Source: Setaria digitata
Taxonomy: Eukaryota > Nematoda > Chromadorea > Rhabditida > Setariidae
Direction: 5' to 3'
DNA: 64,000 nt
Assembly (NCBI GenBank): GCA_003640385.1
Contig: RCAB01000123.1
Coordinates: 83,461-147,460 of the forward strand
Shown here: positions 39,301 to 54,300 of the stretch, one piece after another
Layout of the letters: every line of letters starts with the position of its first letter
How positions within the stretch are numbered: position 1 is the first letter of the stretch
Notes under the pieces: model-generated
The model's database searches: none
Told to the model about the DNA's origin: nothing
The model's input: the letters and a program-made list of their open reading frames with translations, nothing else
Made by a program: the position numbers and the translations under genes

Positions 39301-42300
39301 GGTACAGTCCTTACACTACATCATGTTATGCTTTATTTCATAATGATTTCTAATAATACAAATCCTTCCAAAAACTTTGTTGCTTCTTCAATAATCCGAA
39401 AAGAAAACCATTGTAAACATTGGTATCATGATATTTGCGTGTTAACAGAATCTTCTTAATGTTCGCTGGATAATGCCGATTGCGCTGTGCTATGGCAGCA
39501 GCTGCTGCATCACTATCATCGGATGACTGCCTCAACTGACTTCCAGTAACTTCCTTTACCTATCAATGCTTGCATTTAGTACAACAACTTCACGGTTGGT
39601 AGCATATTAGCTTTAGAAACGAATGCATACTTCATCATTATGAATTTCAAGCAAAACAATATGAGATTAAATTGTTTCACTTGTTATTCAATAATTCCAA
39701 ATATCTAAAACTGCCATAATAATTTCTACTTGCAGAAGAGACTTGTCAGATAAAAAGCGTGAATCTTTGCCTAGAACATTTCATAATTTCTCTGAGAGAA
39801 AATAGTGAGGAACTCCTTGCAAAAATTGCCTCTGCCTTCGCTATATTTTAAACACATTATGAGATAATATTAAAAAAAATAATTTGTATTTACCGACTGC
39901 AGAAATTACCGCTGCTAAACCTTTAGTACTCAGCTAAACAGTTTCACATCGAAAAATTCGTTGCAATTCAAGGACTGCTGATTAGAATGCTGGTCCTTAC
40001 CGTTACGTAACCTCCGAAGGTAAATATTAATGCGTCAAGCTTACAAATCAAAAACCTACTCGACTTCTGCGCGTCTTTCTGTTGTGGCGTCCGGGGCTAG
40101 AGACGTGACTGTAATCGCCTGAATGAATATGTTAACTGAGCACTTAAATTGAAAAACACGGATGGATGGTGTTAACAAACTTATATTTCTTGAAAATGAG
40201 AAATGCTTGTCATGGATTGGCCGAACAACCGTCTGACCTCATTTTACAAACTGAATAGCATTTTTTGGCTTTGACTGTAATGAGCTCCTATGGCACTCAA
40301 AAAAAGAAAAAAAAATCAAGTTCCTTTCGCAATAATTTGCACTTGTATTTTTACCAACTCGACACAAATTTTTTGCAAAACTTGGCCTACTTCGCACAAA
40401 TTTTATCAATTGTTTCACATAATTCCTCTGTAGGTATTTCCGACATCTTCACAAAATTTAGAACAAATGAGACAGAAACAACCGATTATACTAAGAAACA
40501 TGGTCTACTTATACGATCAGTTTGCGGAATTTAATACTGTTTTAATTTTACAAAATGCCTCCTTCATCAGTGCTTTACATTTCTCATTTTCCGAAACAAT
40601 GAATGATAAAATCAAATTTCGCTATACTAGAAATTAGACCGCTATAATATTGGGAAAAATCTAGAACTTATTATTAAAAAATGGATTTCAATAACCGCAT
40701 AGAGTAAACACACTACATAGCTGCTCCCTTTTATCAACAGCCAAGTAGCTATACAATAATAAAGAATTCTAATCGTACACTCAAAAAAAAGCATTTAGTT
40801 TGCGCAAATTTCGACACAAAATACAACTGATATAGAATACCTTGTGCCATAATACAAAATCCCTCTTTCACTGAGAGATGAGATGAAGTAAAGAAGTCTT
40901 CAATCAATGATGATTTCATACCAGCAAACCACGGAGCTGATTCAAACGTGGAACCGTAATCTTCATTAAAGAGACGTAATACCGCTCAGCCATCAAAAGC
41001 ACCGAAACATAAATTTGTGTCAGCATCACATTCAGTGCTGACCAATAAATAATCATTTTTCAGCATACAAACCATCGGTTAACAACTTCTTACAGATAAT
41101 TTAAACATGTCAGCGACCGTATCATACAGTGACATAATCACTCTATAACTTAAAACTTTTAAAGCAACTTTTCAAATCACAGCACTGTTAATCTCTTAAC
41201 TGCACAAAACTTATTGCGAATGTCGAGTTCATAGGAAACAAGACAGAATTACACCGTTTACAATCTGCACCATTTCTGTAAAGCTAAAATTTCTTTATAT
41301 CTTTATATTAGGAAACTTCCAATCAATAAGACATCCCTCACTTGTTTAAATGAACTCAACACTTTCCAACAACTTAAAGAAAACCGTCAAAAAAACTTAA
41401 AACTCGTGATATCTTTCGGAAGTGTTGTAAATGCAAGCATGCAAGTAAAGAAATTACACGAAGGTCTTCCTTCCTTTTAGCTGCAGATTGAATGGTATCT
41501 TTCAAGGTTTGGTCGCTACTGTTGTTTCAGTGATCAATGAAATTTCAGGGCTAGTCCGGGCAGCTTTTTCTTCTTAAAAGTTTGTTTTAGATAGCTTACC
41601 TAAAACAAACAGCTTTTTAAAAATATTTCAACAACTTGAATGAATTTAGACAAACTTAGAGAAAAAGTGTCTAATCACAAGCAGCCATTTGTACTGGAGC
41701 AAGTAATAATTCAGCAATAAACAAAGAAAACAGTGTTACAATATTTCAGGTAGACGAACAAAATGAAACAAAAAAGAAAAGCTAAATCCATAAAGCAAAC
41801 CGAAATACCACAGGCATTATGAGAATAGTTTAAATTTATTTTTAAAAAAATGAAAATAATTTTCATAAAAATTATTTAGCAATGAATTCATGTATATCGG
41901 AATCCCACCAGACCTAACAATAATATTATCATACAGAAGAAGAAACAATTAAACAAAACGGCAAATCTATTTTCTTTATTTAATTCATTACCCAGCAGTC
42001 GTGTCTGAACAAACGCGTCTGAACAAGTTGTTAAAAACAAAAGTATGAAAATAATGTTACATATTAAACAGAAACCATCAAACTTTTATGGTGCAGAATA
42101 CTTCCTTTACAATGAATCAAATCACTTGAAAAAAAAAATTACAATTCAACTTTTCTAATAGTAAGTATTCTACTGCAAAATAACTTGCTAAGTCAAAAAT
42201 CACATTTTGAATATATCGGTGGAATTTAGCTTAAAACACTTAATATCCAACTGTAAATTTTAAAAACTGATCATTTTGTAATTTATTGAGGTTTCAATTC

Positions 42301-45300
42301 AGTTCTATGCAAAAAACTGCCTAAAACTCTTTTTACAACAGAGTACGTGTAACTGGGAAGTGAGAAAGACGACCAAACAAGATACTAATTTATGATTATG
42401 ACCAAGAATCATTTTAAGACAGAATAGTGTAGCTGATGAAGTTGAAAAAGATAAATATCAAATAAAAGTCTGAAAATGAAAAAACGGCAAACTTTTAGCA
42501 CATACATCGTTAGACGAACTCAGAAAAAAAAAAAAAAAAAAAAAAAACATTATAATGGAACCAAAAAAACCAAAAACTTATTCATATATTTTCACTTCTT
42601 TTGCTTCCCTTTTGCAACAGTAATTAGCTGCATCACAACGAAGAATGTAGCTAATAACTTAAAGATTTTTGGAATGTAATATTAATGCTGTGCTTAAAAG
42701 ATAACTTATTATCAAGTATTCATGCTTTTACAGGTCACAGAAAGAATCGCAATCTTTACGACAAAGATATACAATAATGAATTGCAATCCTCAGCTGGAA
42801 GCCTACGATTTAATGTTCTTAATTACATTTAAGAAGTATAGTCTTCCCAATTATTCTAATCTCGCAAACAAAAATACTATGGATTTATGATTTATGGATT
42901 TAAAAATGTTAGAATCATCAAGACCGAGCATTCAATGAGAGCAGTGATATCACACATAAAAGAAACGAAATGAGAACATTTTGCCCTCCTGATAATCGAT
43001 AACGAAGACAAAATCAAGAATTATGTTTTATGAAAATCTGAAAGTTCAAGTTTCCTGCACTTCACTTCAAAAAACAGTTTTGAAATTCTACCACATCCTT
43101 TCCCCTACTACTTCTCTTCTTCCTTAAAAAACCAAACCATTCAAATTCGAGTAAGTTTCAATAGCACTGTCGTCACAGCCTAAAGTTAAAGAAACCCGAA
43201 ACGAAATTGACAACATACGCATAATCAATAACTATATGAGTACTAGATAAAACATAAGAAAATTCTGATGAGGCTATTCGGCCTCAGCATTATCGAATGT
43301 TTAAGGATTATGAATTTGAAAGAAAATAAAACTCAAAAGGGAGTTTAGCTACTGTACTGTAACGTAGAGAATAGACAATAATATTACGGGGTAACACTGG
43401 TACCAGTGTTACAATTATCAAATTTCAAATACTTAAGAAACAGTGGCAGGCTGCACAAAAAAACAAGATGATTAATGGATTTGTTTTCAAATTCGGAGGT
43501 ATAAGAAGATGGTGTTCGGTGCTACAGAATATAAAAAGATACATTAATAGTAATTTCCAAAACTCTAGGTGAAACTTAAAAATTAGCCTTCTTGCTAATG
43601 TATTTTAAAATAATTACTTCAGACCTAACAGAATTTAATGGAAGAAATATCTGTCAATGTTTTTTTGAGAGCAGTTAATCTATACAATTTAGCTCCCACT
43701 GCGCAAACCTTTGAAAACAAGAAAAAAAGCGAAAATAAGAAATTTCGCAGTTTTATTTATAGACTTTTTTCAACCTACGAATATACAAGTGAGGTGCCAC
43801 CATTACCGTGATGCTGTGGACGCACAGAACGTTGACTGCCTAGTGTTGTATACATGCGATTCAAGGCATTCTCTTTTGGATAAACGGCATCATAATTGTT
43901 CATCGGAATGTTTCCATTGGACCAAGCCCTGGCTGTATGACTTGATTGCTGGGTGGTCCGTGGAGTGTTATCCAGAAATAAGGGTGCTTGACTTGGTGAA
44001 TAGGGCTGTTCAACAACACCCAGAAAACGATGGTTCCCTGCATGATACTGAGCGAAATAAGGATTGTATGGATATTGACCCCTCACCGGGTAGTTTCTGT
44101 TCGAATGGTCTCGTAACTGCTGAGCTACCCTGTTCCGGTAATAATTGCCATATTCGGTAGCATAATGAGAAGGTCTGGAGCCATAATTTGCATCATTTCG
44201 GCTGTAGACTTGTCCAAGGAGAGGTGAAGCTACTGCTGCCGGAAGCGTATTCGCAGTTTGAGGATAATTCGAATAATGATGGTAAGGTAGTACTGCATTA
44301 CTGTCAAATGCGCTATTATTCATGTGAGGAAGTTGCTGAAACCAGGGCCAATTTTCATAATGCTCATTCTGAGTGTAGGAAGGAAAATTCGCATAAAGAT
44401 CCGGAAGGGAAGGGCGCTGAATCGGTGGATTTGAATGTAAGCAAGCTGAATCTACGTCCATGGAGGGCAATGTATCCTCATAGTTCACTTCAGGTATTGC
44501 TTGACCACTCGAAGTAGAAGATCTATATCGGGGTAGAGAGTAGGGACGTTTCTTCGCTTGACTGAAGTACATTCGTTCTTCCATCGGATAACCGCTCATA
44601 AGCTTCTGTTGGTCAGTGATAAACTGATTACTGAGATAATTCGCATATTGCGAGATAATGTCATTATTAGGTAAACTTTGGGGACCATCGAAATTCTGCA
44701 GCTGTCTACCAGAATAATACTCAGGTCTATAAAAATCATCATATGCGGTCTTCATTAATGGCCGCCCATAAATTACATTTGATTCCGGAACACGTTGGTG
44801 CGATAACCACGGATCCAAATAATTAGCAGACCTCGTAGCATAAAGCCTTGGTCTAAAATTCAGGATTTGATCTTCTGCAGTAGTAAAATTCACATTATGC
44901 CATGACCTTGACAGGGCATCATATCGCCCTGCAGGAACTGGAAGTGACTGAAAGTAATCATTCTGAGCATTACCATAACTTCGGTCAACGTAGCGCTCAT
45001 AGTTCCGTGGGAGTGATCCATATCCAAATGTTCGTCCACGACTGCGACTTGTGTAATCTCGATGATTCGATCGAGGCGAATGCGCTGATGGAAAATCGAT
45101 CCTTGGCAAGGATCCGTAATGCGGAACAGTGGATGAATAATCAGAAGTGGGATGAACAGTAGGGAAAGTGGGTGATGAATATAAGTCAATCATAGATGAA
45201 ATCTTTTCCTTCCGCTGAGCGAGTTCATCCATAACTTTTTTCTTCCTGGTTTCCCTGTTTACCGGATCATCATCACTGAAAGCAAACCGATTTTTCAACC

Positions 45301-48300
45301 GCCGTCCATGTTCCCTAAGTTGCCTATCATATTCCGCGAAATACTTCGCTGTAGATTCCAGTAAATTTGGTTCCGAAGCCGAAAACAAATTATTAGTTGA
45401 GTTACGGTGACGACGGCTGGATGATCGGTTCTTATGAACTTCATAAGTTGTGATGCCATTTGTCTGCGTTTCCGTAGACCGGAAACGCGGTTGCGCCGGT
45501 GCTGTTGCAGGGGTACTGGTAGTAAATGCATCGAACCGATCGTTTTCCACTTGTTTTCTGAGTGAAACGGTGGCTACATGATGCACTGAGCTAGGTATGG
45601 CAGTGTAAGCAGTAGTAGTGGCAAGAGGGTTTTCCGACTGAACTCCAATCGATTTCAATTTTGGTTTTGAATAAAAATCGTCGGTGGAAATCCCCACTTC
45701 CTGGGTACCACTTTGAAGTGAGAATGAAGAAGGTGGAACAGATGAACGTTCAGGCACTGGGGTGGTCGTCACTGAGGTTGTCGTACTAGGTACATCACTT
45801 GGTACCACACGAGCACCACTGATAAGTTCAACAGGCAATAGACATGGTATCACATTAGGGATATTATCGATATCAACAGAGCGATATTCAGGCAAAAGAC
45901 CAGTAATAAGCATTCGATGAACAATATACTGCCTCTGATTTGCCTCAATTTCACACGCTTCCAAGGATTCTCGTCTTCTTTCCAATACCTCCTTTAGCTC
46001 CTTCTTCAGCAACACCCGAGCAAGTGGACTGGGCATTTTGGTTGATGCTTGTGCCAGTACCGAGGAGCGATCACCCGCTGCGGCAGAAGTGGTCTGTCGA
46101 AGAAGTAATTTAGGTTTCGCATTGACAATTGCTGCACCGGGAAGAATAGTCGGATCTACCGTGCGACAGTAGGTGGATGAAGAAGAGGGTGGCAATGGTT
46201 GATTACTTATAGAGGCAGTACGAGTTGATTGTGAATAGGCACGAGGATCCTGAGCATGGTGGTACTGTCGATCGGAAGACGGAGATACAACTGGGGCGCT
46301 TGATGTGAGGTAGACAGGAGCGGGAGGCGTTTCGCTGACCTTCTCTGCGCGTTGCGTTGGTATCGAAGGCAGCTTTCGTCGTCCCATCTCCAGTGACGTC
46401 GAACATTGCACATCATCCTGTAAATATCTCAAGTATCTTTAAATGACTAGAACAATTTTGGATTTTCCTTTTAACCATAACTCTTACAATTTGTTACATC
46501 CTAAACAAACAATAAAAACTGTTTCGTGTCCTACAAGACATTTAAAAAAGGATGAAAACTGCACATGCGCAATAAGCCTCACACAAATGCGATTCGAAAG
46601 AAATTCATCGATTTCAAGATGACTGTATTTCTCTCCAACACTATGAATATTTTTACCAACTTTCCCCACAACCGAAGGTCAAGGATAAAAGCATGCAGGC
46701 CTTTTTGCACTACTGTATCTAGTTTCATCTATTTAAATTAGCAAAAAATGCGGTTGATCATACTCGTCATTTTTAAGAAATCGTAACAGAAAATGTTATG
46801 AAAGGAACTGAGAACTCGTAATATCATTTAATTTCTCATTATCTTCAAACATTTCTAGAATATGCCCATACAAAACCTACAAGATCTGAAAGATGACAAA
46901 ACGGTAACGATTTTGTAATTGAACCATTTCGATAAAAACCACAAAAAAAAAAAAAAAAAAAAAAAGAAGAAGAAGAGAAAAGAACTACACATCACAGAAC
47001 CCAGTGAACTGTTGTATTAAAATTCACATTTTAATTGCGTATCAAAGATTATAAAATCCCTCAGTCTGCCTACCCCTCGTACATCATAACCTTAAAAGAC
47101 CTGCAAGCACTACCATAAGTTAACGCTCAGTCGGTCCCATCATTTTCATCGGGTTTAATTGAATTCTTAACGAGATTATCTAAACGACATTTGATACTTG
47201 AAAACTCGATTAGAATAATAATGAATTAATTTGTTTTCATACGAACCATTTAGTGGTGTGGAAAAGAGTGGGACAAATACGAATGCTTCGGATATCATTT
47301 TCTGAAGAATTTGTATTATTTCACTTAGAACATCTTCGAATTTACAATTGCTTTTACTAAATCATGTTGAAGTAGAAGCGACTGGTTCAGCACAAAATAC
47401 ATGGAGAAAAATAAAAGTATTTCTAAGAAAGTTTGCGGTTGCTGTTATTGCTGAATAGAGCTGAGGGACTATGTAGCCAAGCCTAGCATGCAACCCTTAT
47501 TTGTCAAAAAAAGAAAATCAATCCCAGGAGACCTCACTGAAGTGCAAGCTCATTTCACCAACACGCACCCACCACATACATATACGCACATGTTTATACG
47601 CTCACATGTTTTACATATATGAAAAAGTGATATTCTCAAAAGACTTCGGTGGAATACTAAAACAGTCTGTATGAATATCTAATTAAATGTATATGAACAG
47701 TACCGATTTGCTGTTGTATCATCCGTTTGTTGATAGTGAACAGAAATGTTCTTTCAGATCATAAAATTTTCACTGTTAAAAATTGGTCGGAAGCAAAATA
47801 ATTTAGGTTAATTAAATTGGAATAATAACCCAATCAGTGTGGAAAAGCAGAGTCGAAGGAAGACATCCCTGGAAGTGTTCTTTACAGAATTAGGTAAATG
47901 AAATAACGGTAAATATTGATAACACAGTGACATCAATGCTGATAACCAATAGTGTAAATTTTAATGATAACCAAGAAGAGGTTGACGAAATTAAGAAAAA
48001 AGAAATTTGCAAAACTAAAATGCGTCAGAAGAGGGATACTTAAGCACTGCGTTCACGGTTTAATATTGAGGCAACAACAACAGCAAGAGCAAACAAGCCT
48101 AGCTATCTAGATACGCCTAAGCCCCAACATTCACTAGCCAATCCCCAAAGAACTACAACGAACCTTTTCAGGCCTTCTTTCTCTCTATAACATCCACTAA
48201 GATTTTTTTTTTTGCATTTAAAAATGCAGACATCACACCAGACAGAGGGACACATGAAGGGACAGGCGTGTAAGAGAAACAGAGAGGAATATTCGTACTG

Positions 48301-51300
48301 GCATGTAACACAAATGAATGTAATAGAGACAGAGGTGGTAGATAAATACATCATGTGGAAAAGTAAAAATTTAAAAGAAAGATGATTCATCAAATTTTGC
48401 CATAAAATATAAAATGTTCGTATTTGGAATCCCGACTGAAACTTCCAGTAGTGAGAGGAGAAGTGGAGCAAAAAAACGGATGCTTCCGAATGCAACATGA
48501 CTCAGTGCTCGGTCACTACTAAAGAATCCCACTCTTTCAGAGCTTTCTGTGAGGTAGAAATCGGGAAAAACATTTTTGATTACTCAGCAACAACTCAGGA
48601 GAAACAGAAAAAGTCATCAAATAATTAGGCTACCTAGACATCACTCTCAATCCTTTCTTTTTTTCTTTTCGAATGAACTATTCTGAATTCTGTAGTATTA
48701 TTTTAAAGTCAGCTTAAGGATTCGGGCGTATTTATGGATGACTGATATATCCCCTTGAGAGTTACTAAGAGGCATTTTCAGTGCCAATGAAATTTATTTT
48801 TGTGAAGTTAACGTTTGAATGAAAAATGCTACTACCAATATTTTTCAAAAACGCCAACTGTTATTGCCAACAGTTATATCTTCAGACTTATTATGAGTAA
48901 AAAAGAAAATCATTTTGCTACTTATAAATTGATGCATTACTTAACTTTTTCTGTAAATACTATTGTTCTGTGTTACCTACGTACTCATTCCGGAACGTCA
49001 TCGTACAGATACCGCTTTTTTTATCGTTAGAAAAGTAATGTATTTCTTTCTTATCGAAGAGAAAAAAAGTGATTTCTTGCTTTCCTTTCTCAAAGACAAT
49101 TCGGCAGCTCCATAAGAAATTTGCTAATGTTCCCTGATAGCAACTGCTCTGACACGCGAATTGGAAAAAATGAAAATATCCTTTAACTATGTTTTTTGGT
49201 TATATATTAAATTCTTTATTTATGAATTTTGGTGAGAAATTATTTGTACTAGAAAGGGCTGATGACTTGATCAGTGGATATCAGTGTTTAGTTCTCATAA
49301 CCACTTTAAACACTTCCAAATTAGTTCGGATAAGAAACAAATATCAAATTATTTATACAGGGACGACTGTCCTAAACTTTTTTAAAGGACCGGTAAGTTT
49401 ACTGATGCTCAAAGCAAGAATTTTTTAGACAACAAAGTAAGTTAAAGGTAACTGAAACATGAAAGTGAAATGGAATCTGAGCAGTTCATAAACTAAACCG
49501 GAAACAATGCGGGCAAATTTTCGAATGAAGATTTGGGAAAACTGAATAAAAAGCTGGACAACCTCTTTTGGAATAGTCTGTGAGAACAAAGTTGGCACAT
49601 AGGCACTGGGCAACACTTCCGAGGCTGTGGATGTGCTGGGTATATGGTGCTGCTCTCCACCCATCAAAATCATTGCTGGTGACCGTTTCAGCCTACAAAA
49701 CTAATTTTATTTGTCAGAATATGAAAATGAGCTAAAAAGTGAACTGTTACGTAAACCATAATCAGGAAATCAGCTACGAACAATATTTCAGTCTCATTGT
49801 CTTTAAATTTTTTTTTTTGGCATCAAGCGCCTCTTAACATTTGGTTGCACTAGGTTACAGATATCTATAAATTAATAGTTTAGGCCTATAAATTAAGTGT
49901 TACCGTGTGGTTGTTGAATCAATATCAAGTCTGGGTGACATAGTTGCAACATTCGAATCCAATCCACTCCCCAACGTCTCCGATAATGTTGTAGATCTTG
50001 GTCTCGAAGGTGAATTAAATGGTTGCCCTAATTTTTGGTGAAAACCTGAGGTATTCCAAACAGAGCTTGGCAATGCTTCACATTTTGTAGTTTGGATTGC
50101 TCCTGAGTCCACTTTCAATACTTCGGTCCCAGAATCCGTTTCTGAAACAAAATTACCAGCATGACCTATGTAATAGATATATACAAGCGAAAAATACTGC
50201 AATCTTTAGTAATTTGAATTTAGAAGTCAGACTCAGAAAGAGTTATGACAACATTACTGTGAATCAGTTTTAACCAGTTTCCTCAAGAACTGAACAGAAC
50301 AGCAGTTCAATACATGCCCCACTAAAGCGAAAAAAAAAAAGAAAAGCTTGATTAGAAACAATCAATAACAGTTCTTGGCAGAAAAAAGTGATAGAGAGTA
50401 AAAATTACTGGGAAGTTTATTTGCAGATATTTCGATTTCATTGTCGCGTCCATTCTGGACGCTACTGGCACCATTTGATGTTGCAAGATACGAGGAGACA
50501 TCAACGATCATCGTATTACTGCATAATAGAACGCCGGCAGAGGCAGGAGGTTCCTACATGATTAAACTATCAAAAATTTTGCGTGGCTATCATTGAGCAT
50601 CTTTAATAAATGATCTTACCAACAAAAGTTACAGTCTTGCAATGAGGTGAAAATTTTCCTCAACGTTCCCTTGAATAGACTATTTAAGGTTATACAAAAT
50701 CTGAACTCATCAAAACATTATATTAATTTCCATAACTAAATTAGCAAAAGTTTGTAAATACAAAAATCCTATAAAGATAATGTCCTCCATAAATATGAAA
50801 CCTTTTCCCCTTCTTTACAGTAATACTTGGAAAAAATAAATGACTTTTTGTTTTGCTGATGGAACTGAAACAACGCCTTCCAAATAAACTGAAGCTTCAA
50901 AGTTGTCCACATCAGGCTTAACAGCAGGAGTTACTGCATCTGCTTCTGTAGCATGTAAAAACGTTTGTTTTAAAGCCTCGTCTTGACGCTTTTGTAACTG
51001 ATTGTAATAGTCGCCACTGTAGACGGTTGTCGTCACATCCCGTGCTGAAATTTTGAATACGTTTTCATAAATTTTTGGTGAATCATTTTCAATTTAATGA
51101 GCAAAATGAGAAACAGAAAAGGAAAAACAAGAGTCGACGAAGCTAAAAGATCGGTATGTTATCAGTTATGACAAAAAAAAACATAGAAGTTTAATCTCTT
51201 TGAGCAGAATTTAACACTGAGATCATACTTGATGAAACTGGTGTTCCAGTATGAGTCGTGGATTTTGAAGTTACTTTAGCAACTGCTGATTCTCCGCGTA

Positions 51301-54300
51301 TCCTACGAACTTCCTTCGCTGAAATTTCAGTCACCTCTTTTCATCTAATTTAGTTATTACAACTAATTCATATCAAGAATGTAGAGAAACTAAGAATAAG
51401 TCCCTAGTAATTGATTTGGCTTAACTTAAATTTACCAAACAGCTCACCATAGAATTTCGAATCGGTATTAACTTGCCCATCATCTTGTTCTTTATCTTCC
51501 GGAATTGTGTAAACTGGCCCGGGCCTATGAGTTAAGAATGACTGGCTGCTGTAGTAACTAGCTGCAGCTGTGTAATCAACATCCTCCGGCTCCACTGACT
51601 ATAACTAGCTTTATTCATCAAATTAATTACCACAGCACTTGCAAAAAAGGACGAAGAAATTTTAGAAAGACTAAAATTATTTAGAAAGCTTAATTTGAAC
51701 AGATTACAAACATTTGTGAAAAAGAAATATATCTACTTACATCCTCGTCCACAATTTTATCATCAATATCTAGGAATGGATTTTTCCTCTCGAAAGCCAC
51801 TTTATCCATGCTTTGTGTTCTATCAGTATCCTTAGTTTCCAATGATAATAGGGCCGCATCATAAGCTATCTGATATTAATTTTCTATTAGTAGCAGCACG
51901 TCCAACAATTTCGAAATAACTGATATCCAGAAAACAGAGACAATTCACATAAAATGAACTATTACCGCTGGTGTCGTACTTTCATCGTGTGCGAAGATAT
52001 TACTTATCCCTTCTTTTCTAATTAGATTATCATGTGCCCACTGTACGTCGAACTCATCATTTGCTGCCTCTCCAAAAGCCTGATTACAGTTTAAAGGTCA
52101 TTCTTGAGATTTCATTTGATTAATCAAGTCCAAAAGATCGAATTTTGTAATAGAGTTTATAGTATCGGATGAATTTCCCCAACCTGTATTTGTTGTAGGA
52201 CTGCTTTACCGAAAGCCTCTTGTTGTTCTTGTTCTTTTTCCATTTCGTCGTATGATACTGGTGGTGCAGAGGGTACCTCGATTACCTAGAATTATGAAAA
52301 AAAAAAAAAAAAAAAAAAAGTGTTTCAGACGTAATCACACAAAACTCGAAAGTCCAATTACAAATTTAATCAACCTGATCAGGATAGTCATCTTCATCAG
52401 ATGACGGACTTGTATCAGCATCGGAGTCGTCATCAGTTGTTATTCGAGCTTTATCGTCGTGATCAGTTACTGTAATTGCTGGTGGAACACTGAAAGATAA
52501 TGAACAATAATGGAAAATATGTATCAGCAGAGGAAAGTTAACAAAATAAATCACCTGCAGTATGGTCCCGTCAAAGAAATGATAACGAACCGTATAACAG
52601 GTGTAGTTCCCAATATTTCATGTTGAGCAGTGGAAGGCTCTGAATCTAAAGCCTTTTTAGAAAGACTGTCCTAAAATTAATAACATCTTTAAGTTCTTTT
52701 TGCAAAAATTTTTATATTTGAAGTTTCAGCATATTAAGAAAAAACCCCAATCGCTCTTAATCACAAGTATGAGTTTCAGTTCCCATGTACTATTTCCAAA
52801 TTTTTTTTTGAATAAAATTGTGCTAGTAAGTAAAGAAAATTGAAAAAAAAAAAAAAAAAAAAAACATACAGTATTGAGGAGAAACTGTTCATCAATATCA
52901 CCAGTTAAATTTTCTTCATACAAATTCTTGTTAGCTATATCCTTTGATTCCTCAGTAGTGTTACCAGAGTCTGAAGGAAAGCAAATTTTAAGTTCATTCC
53001 GTCCTATAATCTCCAGCTATTAAATTATTAAAGTTTGGGACTGCGACCTTAAAAATCAAAAAATTTTCCTTCTAATTCTTGAACTATCTAACTATCAATG
53101 AAAGCTAACCATCCGCGTTTATAGCAAACTGTTGATGGGAATCAGCAACATCCACATAATTTTTTGTTTTCCTACACTTTTGCATGTCAGTATCACCTTT
53201 TTCTTCTTCTTCAGTAAAAACTGTGGTCCACATTCGTGGTTTCCGTTCAGTCCATTCATACAACCCCTTAAAATTACTTTGTTATTTATGATATTATATA
53301 TTTTCCTTCTTAATTACATTTAAAATTACACTTAAAACCAAAAAAAAAAAAATTTTAAAACATAGATTAATATACAAAAGCAGTATTATCTAATTAATAA
53401 AGTACAGTATTAGCTATTATAATATGATAAAAGAATTGCCAATGCCCTTTTAGCGCAATAAAGCAACATAATTTGTAGTTAATATAATATACAACTATAA
53501 AACTACAGTTCTGTTCAAGTGAAATAAATTTTCTAATCTCTTACCTGGTCGGACCAGTCAAGAGTTCCAATATCACTGTCCGCATCTTGATTTTCTTTCG
53601 CAGAATCTTCCATGTGACTGGTACCATCAAATATAAACCTACGATCATCGCCGTAAGTGTAGTCAAAATCAGCGCTACCATAATCACTACTTCCGGGCGC
53701 AGATGGGATATCTGTTTCTTGGATGTCAGCTCTACTAACAATGTCCGAATGTCCGAAATCATGATTACAGCTGCTATCTTCAACAGTCATGTGGTTACTA
53801 TCAATTTCTGGCGATGTAACACTGATGGAAGTTGTAGAAGATTCCGTAACGTTTATTGGAACTTCCAGTATTTCCATTTCTTCAATTTTCCTTTCAGCAT
53901 TTACATCGTCGCTGTTCTCAAGCCATTCGTTTTCTTCAACGCGGTCTCCTGATGTTTCTGAAAGCAGCTTAAATTCCACTATACTGGATCCGAAGTAAAA
54001 AATTATTTATGTTTATTTACTAGGGCTAATGCTTTACTTCAATCTTAATACTATATTTTGTACAATCAGGAAGGGTTAAAAGACTCAATTTCATTCAAGA
54101 AATATTACCATTTTGAGAAACAAGATGAGATGAAATCGTTTGAGGAGTTTCAAAATGCTCTTCCTGTGCAGCTTTCATCACGGCTAGTATTCGACTTCTT
54201 TCAGATGGTGAAAGTTCCGCTAAATTATCATGAAACTCATCTGTAAAAAAGATTTGGAAAAGCAAGTTTGTAAAATGTTTTAAATAAACTTGACTTGGAA

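Larger units (their letters stand above)
40119..43806 (-). other. 3.7-kb intron before the PDZ-C2 part of the active-zone gene
   Basis: No further phase-compatible exons found. It holds an inverted repeat (41580-41610), a perfect 22-bp palindrome (43391-43412) and an A tract (42523-42547). Unusually long for this locus, where most introns are 70-400 bp. It may contain a promoter for a short isoform. Confidence 0.5.

Noticed and set aside
43711..44160. A 149-codon open frame on the plus strand
   Set aside because: It is antisense to the large exon 43807..46417 and explained by the codon use of that exon.
48103..48498. A 131-codon open frame on the minus strand in a 3.1-kb intron
   Set aside because: Rich in C, F, S and H with no domain; neither end has a splice site in phase with flanking exons.
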